DNA from: Microbacteriaceae bacterium
Lineage (GTDB): Bacteria; Actinomycetota; Actinomycetes; Actinomycetales; Microbacteriaceae
Length of the DNA: 64,000 bases
Direction of reading: 5' to 3'
NCBI GenBank assembly: GCA_025465095.1
Contig: JAODME010000033.1
Coordinates: 109,673 to 173,672 of the forward strand
The notes under the pieces were generated by a model, which was not told the origin of the DNA, ran no database searches, and saw nothing but the letters and a program-made list of their open reading frames with translations. This document shows, in pieces, positions 1 to 8,721 of this stretch (position 1 is its first letter; each line of letters begins with the position of its first letter). The translations under genes and the position numbers were made by a program.

Positions 1-1358
1 GCCGCGATGAACTCGGTGACCGGCACCCCGCTGGCACCGAATGTCTCGACGATCTTGCGTGTTCCGAACGCGGTCGCCTCGAGCAGCGCACGGTAGACCT
101 CCTCTGCTCGGGTCGCGAGCGTCGCCCCGACCACGAGCCCGCTGAGTTCGTGGTCGACGAGCACCGAGCGGTTACCACTGTGCCAATCGAGGGCGAGCAG
201 CCCGTGCCCACCGACCGGCTGCGAGGCAGCGAGATCGGTGAGGTACTGGTGGATGCTCTGGCCTGCGGACGCCGCCTCATCGTGGTATCGCGCCGGCACC
301 TGATTTTTGACGTACCAGGCGAAGATGTCGCCGACACCAGACTGTCCGGCCTCGTAGCCGTAGAGTCCGGCGACGATTCCGCCGTCGACGACGCCGCACA
401 TCCCCGGAACCTCGGTGAGGACATCCGAATTCATCACGTGACAGGTCGACGTGCCCATGATGGCGACCATCTGGCCGGGCTCGACAGCCTTCGCGGCGGG
501 AGCACTCACGTGCGCGTCGACATTCCCGACCGCGACGGCGATGCCCTCGGGCAGTCCCGTCCATTCGGCGGCCTGCGCGGTGAGGGTGCCCGCGGAGGCG
601 CCGAGTTGCCCGATCTCGTGCGCGATTTTCTCGCGTGCGAAGCCGGCGAAGTTTGGGTTCAGCGCCGCTAGGAACTCCTCGCTCGGGTACGCGTCGTCCT
701 GATAAATAGCCTTGTAACCGTTGGTGCAAGCGTTCTTCACGTACCGCCCGGTGAGCTGCCAGACGATCCAGTCCGCCGCCTCAACGAAGTGGTCCATCCG
801 GTCGTACAGCTCACGGTCCTCCTCCAGAAGCTGCAGGCCCTTGGCGAACTCCCACTCGCTGGAGATGAATCCGCCGTAGCGAGGCAGCCAGCTCTCGGCG
901 CGCTCGGCGGCCAGCATGTTGATGCGGTCGGCCTGCCCGCCGGCCGCGTGATGCTTCCACAGCTTCACGTAGGCGTGCGGGCGGTCGGCGTACTCGGGCA
1001 GCTCATTCAGCGGGGTGCCGTCGGCAAGCACCGGCAGCGGAGTGCTCGCGGTGAAGTCGGTACCGATGCCGACCACCTGGGAGGGATCGATGCCGGCGAT
1101 CCGCACCGCCTCTGGCACGGCGGTTTTGAGCACGTCAACGTAATCGGACGGCACCTGCAGCGCCCATTCGGGCGGCAGGGAGGCGCCGGATGCGGCGAGC
1201 AGCGTGTCCATCACCGCGTGCGAGTAGTCGTGCGTCGCGGTTGCGATCTCCGCACCGTCCGAAACGCGCACGACGAGAGCGCGACCCGAAAGAGTTCCGT
1301 AGTCGACACCGATGACGAACCGGTCGTCCGGTGCAGTCTTGAATTGCGGGTCGGCCAC
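1..1358 (-). CDS. araB: Ribulokinase, 3' end cut by the window edge
   Basis: FGGY-family sugar kinase that phosphorylates L-ribulose in L-arabinose catabolism. The N-terminus carries the phosphate-binding motif VIGVDYGTLSGRALVV, typical of AraB. Further on are IGTDFTAST, a WIVWQLTG segment, and the C-terminal-lobe nucleotide motifs GTSTCHVM and GVVDGGIVAGLYGYEAGQS. About 452 residues are present and the frame is still open at base 1; family members are about 560 residues. The GTG at 1358 follows an AAGGAG ribosome binding site. The gene lies downstream of a LacI-type regulator on the same strand, with a palindromic operator between them. AraA and AraD, the usual partners, would lie beyond the window. 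Confidence 0.92.
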   Translation of the reverse strand, partial: MADPQFKTAPDDRFVIGVDYGTLSGRALVVRVSDGAEIATATHDYSHAVMDTLLAASGASLPPEWALQVPSDYVDVLKTAVPEAVRIAGIDPSQVVGIGTDFTASTPLPVLADGTPLNELPEYADRPHAYVKLWKHHAAGGQADRINMLAAERAESWLPRYGGFISSEWEFAKGLQLLEEDRELYDRMDHFVEAADWIVWQLTGRYVKNACTNGYKAIYQDDAYPSEEFLAALNPNFAGFAREKIAHEIGQLGASAGTLTAQAAEWTGLPEGIAVAVGNVDAHVSAPAAKAVEPGQMVAIMGTSTCHVMNSDVLTEVPGMCGVVDGGIVAGLYGYEAGQSGVGDIFAWYVKNQVPARYHDEAASAGQSIHQYLTDLAASQPVGGHGLLALDWHSGNRSVLVDHELSGLVVGATLATRAEEVYRALLEATAFGTRKIVETFGASGVPVTEFIA

Positions 1359-1394
1359 GAGCGACTCCTTCGTCTGGTTGCGAGCGGGTGCACG

Positions 1395-1414
1395 AAATGT
1401 GATCGCTCACATTT
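1395..1414 (-). promoter_or_regulatory. LacI-type operator in the araB promoter region
   Basis: Near-perfect palindrome with 8-base arms AAATGTGA and TCACATTT around TCGC. It lies 11-12 bases downstream of the proposed -10 box, so a bound repressor would sit at the transcription start. Fifteen of 18 core positions match the site at 2650-2667, upstream of the LacI-type regulator. Confidence 0.75.
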
Positions 1415-1424
1415 GCGTGTTCCT

Positions 1425-1455
1425 ATGTTACCTCGCCCCCTCTCGGCGCTGTCAA
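1425..1455 (-). promoter_or_regulatory. Probable araB promoter
   Basis: On the minus strand there is a consensus -35 TTGACA (1450-1455) and a -10-like TAACAT (1425-1430). The 19-base spacer is long. The operator at 1395-1414 follows directly. Confidence 0.5.
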
Positions 1456-1610
1456 GCACGGGTCCCGTCAAACAGGTCGGGGCACCGGGCGTGTTCTAGC
1501 GAGGAATGCCGGCGCGACGGCCGCATATCGTGGCACCGCGCGCGCCGCGCCGCCACATCCTCTCCCAGCAAGAGCGTCACCCGGGTGAGGCCTCAGCGCA
1601 CAGCTCCGCC

Positions 1611-2621
1611 TCAGCGAATGGGGCCGGCCGAATCACGCACGACGAGCTCCGGCAGGATCGAGTCGTGGTTGAGGTCGGTCTCGCCCTCGAGTTCACCCAA
1701 GAGCAGCGCGATAGAGCGCCGCCCGAGCTCGGCGAAATCCTGGCGCACAGTGGTCAGGGGCGGCCAGAAATGCCTCGCCTCGGGGATGTCGTCGAAGCCT
1801 ACGACGCTGACGTCGCGCGGAACGTCGAGGCCGGCATCCCGAATCGCATGGAACACGCCGAGCGCCATCTGATCGTTCGCCGCGAACACGGCGGTGAAAT
1901 CGCGGGAACCGAGCAGTTCGCGGCCGACGTGGTAGCCGAACTCCGCCGTCCAGTCCCCAAGGATAGGCGGGTGGGTGGGCAGATCGGCGGCATTGATCTC
2001 CTGGAGGAATCCGCGCATCCGCGCCTCGGCCTCGATCCAGTCCTGCGGCCCGGAGATGTGCAGGATCTCTTGATGCCCGAGGTCGATGAGGTGACGGGTG
2101 GCGAGCCGTGCGCCGAGGATCTGGTCGACGGAGAGGCTGCGCAGCGCATCCGTTCCCGTCGAATCGAGGGTGACGAGCGGAATCGTCAGCGCGAGTTCCT
2201 TGAAGGCGTCGAACACGCGCACTTGCGGCGCGATCACGACGAGACCCTCGATCGCCTGCGACATGAGGTGCTCGAGGCCGCCGGCGACGGACTCGTAGTC
2301 GCTCGCCGAGAGGCTGGTCGTCGTGATCAGATAACCGGCCTCGCGGGCGGCGTCCTCGATCGCTCGCAAGCTCGTGGTGGGTCCGTAATGGGCGGTCTGC
2401 GACAGGAGAACGCCGATGGTCCGCGACTTGCTCGTGACGAGCGCGCGCGCCGCCTGGTTGGGGCGATAGCCAACCTGATCGATGATCTCGAGTACGCGCT
2501 GCCTCGTGCTCGGCCTGATGCTCGCCGCGTTGTTGAGCACCCGCGAGACGGTCTGATATGACACACCGGCCAGGCGGGCGACGTCCCGGATGTTCGGCGC
2601 GCGGACCTTTGTCGGTTCCAT
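1611..2621 (-). CDS. LacI-family transcriptional regulator, probable arabinose repressor
   Basis: The N-terminal helix-turn-helix contains NIRDVARLAGVSYQTVSRVL with the hinge RPNQAARALVTSKSRTIGVLL. A periplasmic-binding-protein-like sensor domain follows, including VFAANDQMALGVFHAIRDAG and SVVGFDDIPEARHFWPPLTTV. I chose the ATG at 2621, giving 336 residues and 11 residues before the helix-turn-helix. ATG 2645 and TTG 2651 are in frame, but 2651 lies inside the operator at 2650-2667. The gene precedes araB on the same strand, and near-identical palindromes occur before both genes. I infer autoregulation and araB repression. In Actinobacteria, LacI-type AraR proteins do this job. Confidence 0.88.
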   Translation of the reverse strand: MEPTKVRAPNIRDVARLAGVSYQTVSRVLNNAASIRPSTRQRVLEIIDQVGYRPNQAARALVTSKSRTIGVLLSQTAHYGPTTSLRAIEDAAREAGYLITTTSLSASDYESVAGGLEHLMSQAIEGLVVIAPQVRVFDAFKELALTIPLVTLDSTGTDALRSLSVDQILGARLATRHLIDLGHQEILHISGPQDWIEAEARMRGFLQEINAADLPTHPPILGDWTAEFGYHVGRELLGSRDFTAVFAANDQMALGVFHAIRDAGLDVPRDVSVVGFDDIPEARHFWPPLTTVRQDFAELGRRSIALLLGELEGETDLNHDSILPELVVRDSAGPIR

Positions 2622-2649
2622 GGCTCTCGTCGTACCCGGCTTCATCGGC

Positions 2650-2667
2650 AATGTGTCCGTTCACATT
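2650..2667 (-). promoter_or_regulatory. LacI-type operator upstream of its regulator gene
   Basis: Palindrome with arms AATGTG and CACATT around six bases. It matches the araB operator at 15 of 18 positions. A -10-like CATAAT lies at 2681-2686 on the minus strand. The operator starts 13 bases beyond it, the same layout as at araB. Confidence 0.7.
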
Positions 2668-2763
2668 CGCGAACAGACCCATTATGGGGCACAGCTTCGC
2701 ACCGCTGCGGCGCAACTTGCGCCCAGCGCTCCTTCGAGCGTTGCGGCGAAGGCCGGCGAGCGG

Positions 2764-3906
2764 TCAGCGCTGGAGCGCCTGCAGCAAGTCTGCGACGAGG
2801 TCGTCGGCGCTCTCGATACCGACCGATAGGCGCACGATGTTGTCGGGCACCTCGAGGGCGGTGCCCCGCACCGACGCGTGCGTCATCTCCGACGGGTAGC
2901 CGATGAGCGACTCGACGCCGCCGAGCGATTCGGCGAGCAGGAACACCTTCGTCGACTCGACCAGTCGGCGCGCGGCATCGGCGCCCCCCGCCATTGCCAG
3001 CGACAGCATTCCGCCGAAGCCGCGCATCTGACGAGCGGCGATGTCATGACCTGGGTGGTCGGGAAGCCCCGGATAGTAGACGCGGTCGATGGACGGATGC
3101 CCGACGAGCCGTTCCGCGATGGCCTGCGCATTCGCGGAATGCCGTTCGACCCGCACCGCTAGGGTCTTGATGCCGCGGACGGTGAGCCACGCGTCCATGG
3201 GACCGGATACCGCGCCCACCGCGAACTGGAGAAACCCGACCTTCTCGGCGATGTCCTGATCGTTGGTGACGACGGCGCCGCCGAGCACGTCGGAGTGGCC
3301 GCCGAGGTACTTCGTGGTCGAGTGCACCACGACGTCGGCGCCGAGGGCGAGCGGGTTCTGCAGGTACGGCGACGCGAAGGTGTTGTCGACGACGACGATC
3401 GCGCCGGCCGCGTGTCCGATCTCGGCGAGCGCCGCGATGTCGCTGATCTTCATGAGCGGATTGCTCGGCGTCTCGATCCATAGCACCCTCGCGCCGGGAA
3501 GCAGGGACGCCCGCACGCCATCGAGGTCGCTGAGCTCCGTCGTCTCTAGCTCGATTCCCCAGGGCACGAACACCTGGTTGGCGAGACGGTGGGTGCCGCC
3601 GTAGACGTCATTGCCCATCACGATCCGGTCGCCCGGCCGCAGGATCGCTCGAAGCAGCGTGTCCTCGCCAGCGAGGCCCGACGCGAAGCTGAACGCGTGG
3701 CTCCCCCCCTCAAGGTCGGCGAGGAGCGTCTCGAGCGAGGTGCGCGTCGGGTTGGTGCCTCGCGCGTACTCGTAGCCGCCCCGAAGCCGGCCGACGCCGT
3801 CCTGCAGGAACGTCGACGTCTGGTAGATCGGCGGGACGACGGCGCCGGTCGCGGCGTCCGGAGTCTGGCCGACATGAATCGCGCGCGTCGAGAAGTCGTG
3901 GCTCAT
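2764..3906 (-). CDS. metB: Cystathionine gamma-synthase/lyase-type PLP enzyme
   Basis: 380-residue Cys/Met-metabolism PLP enzyme. Visible family motifs are the N-terminal TRAIHVGQTPDAATGAVVPP, the YARGTNPTR segment, SFASGLAG, VDNTFASPYLQNP and the PLP-lysine motif HSTTKYLGGHSDVLGG. It either joins O-acylhomoserine with cysteine or cleaves cystathionine; sequence alone does not settle which. The ATG follows an AGAGGAC ribosome binding site. It lies 15 bases downstream of cbs on the same strand, so the two form a transsulfuration operon. The pairing with cbs favours the reverse direction (cystathionine lyase) or dual use. Confidence 0.9.
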   Translation of the reverse strand: MSHDFSTRAIHVGQTPDAATGAVVPPIYQTSTFLQDGVGRLRGGYEYARGTNPTRTSLETLLADLEGGSHAFSFASGLAGEDTLLRAILRPGDRIVMGNDVYGGTHRLANQVFVPWGIELETTELSDLDGVRASLLPGARVLWIETPSNPLMKISDIAALAEIGHAAGAIVVVDNTFASPYLQNPLALGADVVVHSTTKYLGGHSDVLGGAVVTNDQDIAEKVGFLQFAVGAVSGPMDAWLTVRGIKTLAVRVERHSANAQAIAERLVGHPSIDRVYYPGLPDHPGHDIAARQMRGFGGMLSLAMAGGADAARRLVESTKVFLLAESLGGVESLIGYPSEMTHASVRGTALEVPDNIVRLSVGIESADDLVADLLQALQR

Positions 3907-3921
3907 GGTGTCCTCTGGGTG

Positions 3922-5286
3922 TCACTCGGATAGAAAGGCGAGCAGATCGTGCCGGGTGAGCACGGCGACGGGCTTGCCGTCCTCGGTAGCGAGCAGGGCA
4001 TCCACCGAGGCGAACGCGGCCTTCGCTACGGCGATGGGCTCGTGCAGGCCGATTAGTCCGAGCGATTCACCGACGATACCGCCGACCGCGTCCGTCACCT
4101 TCGCCTGACCGCTGAACACCTGCTCGAGCAGCGTGCGCTCCTCGACCGCACCGACGACCTCGCCCATCACTACGGGCGGCTCGACGGCGAGCACCGGCAG
4201 CTGCGACACGCCGTGCTCGGTCATCAGCCGGATGGCGTCGCGCACCGAGTCTGAGGGGTGCACATAGATCAGCTCCCGAGCCGTTCCGGTCTTGCCGCGA
4301 AGCACATCGGCGACGGTCGACTCGCCGGAGGCCCTGGTGAACCCGTGGGAACCCATCCACTTGTCATTGAAGACCTTGCCCAGATAGCCGCGTCCCCCGT
4401 CGGGCAGCAGCACCACGACAACGTCGTCCGGTCCGAGCTCTCTCGCAGCCTCGAGCGCCGCAGCGACCGCAAGTCCGCTCGATCCGCCGACGAGCAGTCC
4501 CTCTTCTCTCGCGAGACGGCGGGTGAGGTCGAATGACCTGGCGTCGGAGGCTGCGATGATTCGGTCGACGACGGCGGGGTCATACGCCGACGGCCAGAAG
4601 TCCTCGCCAACGCCCTCCACAAGGTAGGGGCGGCCGGTTCCCCCGGAGTACACGGACCCCTCCGGGTCGGCGCCGATGATTTGCACGGCGCCGCCCGAGA
4701 CCTCCTTGAGGTACCTGCCGACTCCGCTGATGGTGCCGCCGGTGCCGACGCCGGCGACGAAGTGGGTGACCTTGCCGTCGGTGTCGCGCCAGATCTCCGG
4801 CCCTGTCGTCTCGTAGTGGCTGAGCGGACCATTGAGGTTGGCGTACTGGTTCGGCTTGAAGGCGCCAGCAATCTCACGGGTGAGCCGGTCGGAGACGCTG
4901 TAGTACGACTCGGGACTGTCGGGCGCCACCGCGGTGGGCGTCACAACGATCTCCGCGCCATAGGCGGTGAGAACGTTTCGCTTGTCCTCGCCGACCTTGT
5001 CCGGCAGCACGAAGACACACCGGTAGCCGCGCTGCTGCGCGACGAGCGCGAGGCCGATTCCCGTGTTGCCGGACGTGGGCTCGACGATAGTGCCGCCCGG
5101 CTTCAGAAGCCCCTCGCGTTCGGCTGCGTCGATGATGCGTGTCGCGATGCGGTCCTTCGATGACCCGCCAGGGTTCAGATACTCGACCTTGGCGAGCACT
5201 GTCGCGGCTATCCCAGCGGTGAGGCTGTTGAGCTTGACGAGCGGAGTGTTGCCGACGAGATCGAGAACGGAATTCGCGTACTTCAA
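3922..5286 (-). CDS. cbs: Cystathionine beta-synthase
   Basis: PLP enzyme that condenses homocysteine with serine. The N-terminal fold-type II domain has LDLVGNTPLVKLN, the lysine motif NPGGSSKDRIA, EPTSGNTGIGLA and GVGTGGTISGVGRYLKE. The C-terminus (about residues 330-454) holds two CBS domains, including YVHPSDSVRDAIRLMTEHGVS. I take TTG at 5286 as the start. It gives 454 residues beginning MKYANSVLDLVGNT, the usual actinobacterial length, and an AAGGG stretch lies upstream. The open frame extends to 5388, but that extension has no family features. metB follows 15 bases downstream. Confidence 0.92.
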   Translation of the reverse strand: MKYANSVLDLVGNTPLVKLNSLTAGIAATVLAKVEYLNPGGSSKDRIATRIIDAAEREGLLKPGGTIVEPTSGNTGIGLALVAQQRGYRCVFVLPDKVGEDKRNVLTAYGAEIVVTPTAVAPDSPESYYSVSDRLTREIAGAFKPNQYANLNGPLSHYETTGPEIWRDTDGKVTHFVAGVGTGGTISGVGRYLKEVSGGAVQIIGADPEGSVYSGGTGRPYLVEGVGEDFWPSAYDPAVVDRIIAASDARSFDLTRRLAREEGLLVGGSSGLAVAAALEAARELGPDDVVVVLLPDGGRGYLGKVFNDKWMGSHGFTRASGESTVADVLRGKTGTARELIYVHPSDSVRDAIRLMTEHGVSQLPVLAVEPPVVMGEVVGAVEERTLLEQVFSGQAKVTDAVGGIVGESLGLIGLHEPIAVAKAAFASVDALLATEDGKPVAVLTRHDLLAFLSE

Positions 5287-5486
5287 TGGGGCAGCCCTTG
5301 TTCGCCGGGAATGGTGACAGGCTCGTGACCTGCCCGAAGAGCCTACCAATCCACGCCAGACTGTTACGTAAGATGCGTAGCCCCGCACGCGGCGACACCG
5401 CGTCGCCTATCTCATTCACATATCCGACCCAGATGAATGCGGCATCCTTATTGCTGACATGCCGCTCGATTGACAGGACCACTGCA

Positions 5487-6182
5487 TTGCCTCGCGATCC
5501 GAAATCACAGCCCATTCCACCGTCCGCACGCAGAGATCTCACCGTCAAGCAGCAGCGGGACGCGCGCCGAGCCGAGAAGGTCGCCGCGCTGAAGAAGCAG
5601 CAGGCCTCGGAGAAGCGCAAGCGCACGATCGGAATAGTGCTCGCCAGCGTTGCGGGCGCGGCAGTGCTCGGGCTCATCATCATGGCGGTGATCACGAGTG
5701 GTACCCCCCGCCAGGACCCCGAGGACATCGAGATTGAGGGGCTCCAGACCTACAGCGACCTTTCCGTCGACCACGTCGAGGGGCCCGTCGTGTATGAGCA
5801 GTCTCCACCGGTGGGCGGCGACCACGCGCCACCGCCTCTCTGGCTCAACTGCGGCATCTACACGGAGCCGGTGCCGAACGAGAACGCCGTGCACTCGCTC
5901 GAACACGGCGCGGTCTGGGTCACCTATGACGCGGAAGAGATCACGGGTGACGAGCTAGCGACATTGCAGGGCGCCGTACCGGACACCTACTCGATTGTGT
6001 CCCCCTACCCTGACCTTCAGGCACCCGTCGTGCTATCGGCCTGGGGTGCACAACTCGAACTGGACAGCGTGAACGACCCCCGCATCCAGCCGTTCGTCGA
6101 CAAGTTCTGGCAGGGACCGACCACGCCTGAGCGGGGCGCCGCCTGCAACGGCGGGGTCGACGCCCCAGGAAAGGTCGCATGA
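5487..6182 (+). CDS. DUF3105 membrane-anchored protein
   Basis: DUF3105-family protein of unknown function. It has a basic, glutamine-rich cytoplasmic N-terminus, one membrane segment (TIGIVLASVAGAAVLGLIIM) and an extracytoplasmic domain with the family signatures GGDHAPPPLWLNCGIY and HSLEHGAVWVTY. TTG at 5487 follows AGGA at good spacing, so I prefer it (231 residues). ATG 5433 is in frame but lacks a ribosome binding site. The stop overlaps the start of the DUF305 gene in ATGA, so the two are translationally coupled. The region shared with cbs is a divergent promoter region. Confidence 0.85.
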   Translation: MPRDPKSQPIPPSARRDLTVKQQRDARRAEKVAALKKQQASEKRKRTIGIVLASVAGAAVLGLIIMAVITSGTPRQDPEDIEIEGLQTYSDLSVDHVEGPVVYEQSPPVGGDHAPPPLWLNCGIYTEPVPNENAVHSLEHGAVWVTYDAEEITGDELATLQGAVPDTYSIVSPYPDLQAPVVLSAWGAQLELDSVNDPRIQPFVDKFWQGPTTPERGAACNGGVDAPGKVA

Positions 6183-6841
6183 CCGAAGCCGCTCAAGCTG
6201 GTCGATCACCGCGACCGCGGCTGGTTCTTGCCGCGGCTGTGTCATCCGTGCTGCTGCTGCTCGGCGGCGTCGCGATCGGACGCCTGACGTCGCCGCTCCC
6301 CCCGCAGACGCCCGTGACCACGAGCGCGGAGGCGGGGTTCGCGCGCGACATGCAGAAGCACCATCTCCAAGCGGTCGAGATGGCCATGATCGTCCGGGAA
6401 TCGAGCGGAGATCCCGCGGTTCTGGGCCTCGCCTACGACATCGCGACGGCGCAGGGACAACAGGCTGGCCAGATGTTCGGGTGGCTGAGCGTGTGGGGAC
6501 TTCCGCAGGCGGCGTCGGAACCGTCGATGACGTGGATGACCCGGCCCCCGCTCGACGGCGCGGCTCACGGTCACGGGACCGCATCCCACATGCCGGGCGA
6601 GCCGATGCCCGGGTTCGCGACGAGTGAGCAGCTCGACGCTCTCGAGAACGCAACGGGGGCCGTTGCCGACAGTCTGTTCCTCGAGCTGATGATCGCCCAC
6701 CACGAGGGCGGAGTCGAAATGGCGGAGGCTATTCTCGACAGGTCGACGAACGATGTTGTCGCCTCGCTCGCGCAGGGAACGATCGTCGTTCAAGATAGCG
6801 AGATCGATTACATGAACGAGTTGCTCGCCCGGACTGACTAG
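6179..6841 (+). CDS. DUF305 domain protein
   Basis: 220 residues. An N-terminal membrane or signal segment (LVLAAAVSSVLLLLGGVAIG) is followed by a DUF305 domain. The domain has paired histidine-rich helices: FARDMQKHHLQAVEMAMIV near residue 55 and ELMIAHHEGGVEMAEAIL near residue 165. DUF305 is a ferritin-like four-helix family often found near metal, especially copper, handling genes; no such gene is seen here. It overlaps the DUF3105 gene by four bases. Its stop also overlaps the stop of the convergent ABC exporter by three to four bases. Confidence 0.88.
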   Translation: MTEAAQAGRSPRPRLVLAAAVSSVLLLLGGVAIGRLTSPLPPQTPVTTSAEAGFARDMQKHHLQAVEMAMIVRESSGDPAVLGLAYDIATAQGQQAGQMFGWLSVWGLPQAASEPSMTWMTRPPLDGAAHGHGTASHMPGEPMPGFATSEQLDALENATGAVADSLFLELMIAHHEGGVEMAEAILDRSTNDVVASLAQGTIVVQDSEIDYMNELLARTD

Positions 6842-8682
6842 CTCCGCGCCGACCGCACCTGCTCACGGTACAGCCCGGCGTACACGCCGCCGAGGGCCAT
6901 CAATTGGTCGTGCGTGCCGCGCTCGACGATGCGCCCGGCATCGACTACGAAGATGACATCGGCGGCAACGATGGTCGACAGCCGATGCGCGATCGCGATC
7001 GTCGTTCGTCCGCTGGCCGCGGCATCGAGGGCGCCCTGCACAACCCGTTCCGAGATTGAGTCGAGCGCGCTAGTCGCCTCGTCGAGGATGAGCACGGCGG
7101 GATCCTTGAGCAGCACCCGCGCGATCGCGATGCGTTGTTTCTCGCCACCGGACAGGCGGTATCCGCGCTCCCCCACCACGGTGTCGTAGCCGTCGGGAAA
7201 CGAGACGATGGTGTCGTGGATGTTGGCTGCCGTTGCCGCGGCCCGGAGTTCGGCTGCCGTCGCATCCGGTTTCGCGTAGCGCAGGTTGTCGCCGATGGTC
7301 GCATGGAAGAGGTAGGTCTCCTGGCTCACAATGCCGATGCGCGAGACGAGCGATTCCTGTGCCAGGTCGCGAACGTCGGTGCCCGCGAACGACACCCGGC
7401 CGCCGCTCACCGAATGAAATCGCGGTATGAGATAGGAGATCGTGGTCTTTCCGGCGCCTGAAGGCCCGACGAACGCGGCGTACTGCCCGGGCTGGATCTC
7501 GAATGTCAGGCCCCTGAGGGTGGGCGGCGACTCGGGGCCCGAGTCGGGGTAGGCGAAGACGACGTCATCGAAGCTCACCCGCCCGAGGTTCGCCGTATCG
7601 ACGGGGCGCGCCTCCGGGTGGTCGGTGATTTCGGGCCGCAGGTCCAGGTACTCGAAGATGCGCGCGAATAATGCCGACGATGTCTGCAGGTCGAGAGCGA
7701 CCCGCATGAGCCCGAGCAGCGGCCACATGAGCCTTGCCTGCACCGTCGTGAACGCGACGATGGTTCCCGCCGTGATCGGCACATCGCCGAGAATCAGCCA
7801 GGCCGAGACGAGATAGACGATGGCTGGGATGATCGCGAGAAAGATCTGCACCATCGCGAAGAACCACTGCCCGCTCATCTGCAGGTTGACCTGCAACTTC
7901 ACCTGTTCGTCGTTTTCGTCGCTGTATCGCCGGGTTTCCGCGGCCTGTTGGTTGAAGCTCTTGGCGAGCAGTATGCCCGACACCGACAGTGCCTCCTGAG
8001 TGATGGCAGTCATGTCGCTGAGCGACTCCTGCGTCTTGGTGGCGATGCGCGCGCGCACCTGCCCGACCCTGCGCTGGGCGATCACCAGCACCGGCATCAG
8101 CACGACCGCGACGAGCGTCAACTGCCACGACAGGATCAGCATGGAGATGAACGCCGCGACCACGGTGACCGAGTTGCCGAGCACGTTGGAGACGGTGTTG
8201 GTGAGCACGTTCGCGACGCCGCCGACGTCGTTCTGCAGGCGGGACTGGATGATGCCGGTCTTAGTCTTGGTGAAGAACGCGAGCTCCATGCGCTGCAGGT
8301 GGGCGAACAGTTGGATACGCAGGTTCCCCATGACCTTGTTCCCCACCGTCGCGGTGAACCAGGTCTGCCAGACGCCGAGGGCCGCGCTCGCGACATAGAT
8401 CGCGATCATCAGCGTGACGATCTCGAGAAGAAGCGGAACGTTGGGACCGCCCGGCGCGAAGAGCCCCAGGTCGAACGCCTGTTTGGTGAGGAGGGGCGGC
8501 AGCACGGCAAGTCCCGCCCCGACGACGACGAGCACGACGGTGACGACGAGCGCTCGGCGGTGCGGACGGAACAGGTGCGCGATCCTCGGGAGAAGATGCG
8601 CCACGCGCGGCGCGTTCGCGTTCTCCTCCCGCTGGGCGTCGGCGTCGCCACCGCTCACCCTGCCGCCGCGCATTCCACTCAC
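6838..8682 (-). CDS. ABC exporter, fused permease and ATPase
   Basis: 614-residue half-transporter expected to act as a homodimer. The type I exporter membrane domain (about residues 40-340) has six hydrophobic segments. The nucleotide-binding domain has Walker A GPSGAGKTT, Q-loop GIVSQETYLF, signature LSGGEKQRIAIARVLL, Walker B AVLILDEATSALD and H-loop AHRLST. The substrate cannot be told from sequence. The GTG at 8682 lies six bases after a -10-like TAAAGT (8689-8694), suggesting a leaderless transcript. Confidence 0.9.
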   Translation of the reverse strand: MSGMRGGRVSGGDADAQREENANAPRVAHLLPRIAHLFRPHRRALVVTVVLVVVGAGLAVLPPLLTKQAFDLGLFAPGGPNVPLLLEIVTLMIAIYVASAALGVWQTWFTATVGNKVMGNLRIQLFAHLQRMELAFFTKTKTGIIQSRLQNDVGGVANVLTNTVSNVLGNSVTVVAAFISMLILSWQLTLVAVVLMPVLVIAQRRVGQVRARIATKTQESLSDMTAITQEALSVSGILLAKSFNQQAAETRRYSDENDEQVKLQVNLQMSGQWFFAMVQIFLAIIPAIVYLVSAWLILGDVPITAGTIVAFTTVQARLMWPLLGLMRVALDLQTSSALFARIFEYLDLRPEITDHPEARPVDTANLGRVSFDDVVFAYPDSGPESPPTLRGLTFEIQPGQYAAFVGPSGAGKTTISYLIPRFHSVSGGRVSFAGTDVRDLAQESLVSRIGIVSQETYLFHATIGDNLRYAKPDATAAELRAAATAANIHDTIVSFPDGYDTVVGERGYRLSGGEKQRIAIARVLLKDPAVLILDEATSALDSISERVVQGALDAAASGRTTIAIAHRLSTIVAADVIFVVDAGRIVERGTHDQLMALGGVYAGLYREQVRSARS

Positions 8683-8688
8683 AGATTC

Positions 8689-8694
8689 ACTTTA
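8689..8694 (-). promoter_or_regulatory. Leaderless-type -10 box for the ABC exporter
   Basis: TAAAGT followed by six bases and then GTG at 8682. There is no ribosome binding site in between. Confidence 0.5.
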
Positions 8695-8721
8695 CGTGGC
8701 ACCGGCGACTGCGCTACAGCG

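Noticed and set aside
1506..2561. Long plus-strand open frame of 351 codons opposite the LacI gene
   Set aside because: Arg/Glu-rich shadow of the real gene caused by high GC; no family motifs. The same holds for the long frames at 7948-9261, 12545-13834, 16327-17874, 19638-21038, 23226-24422 and 25450-26862.
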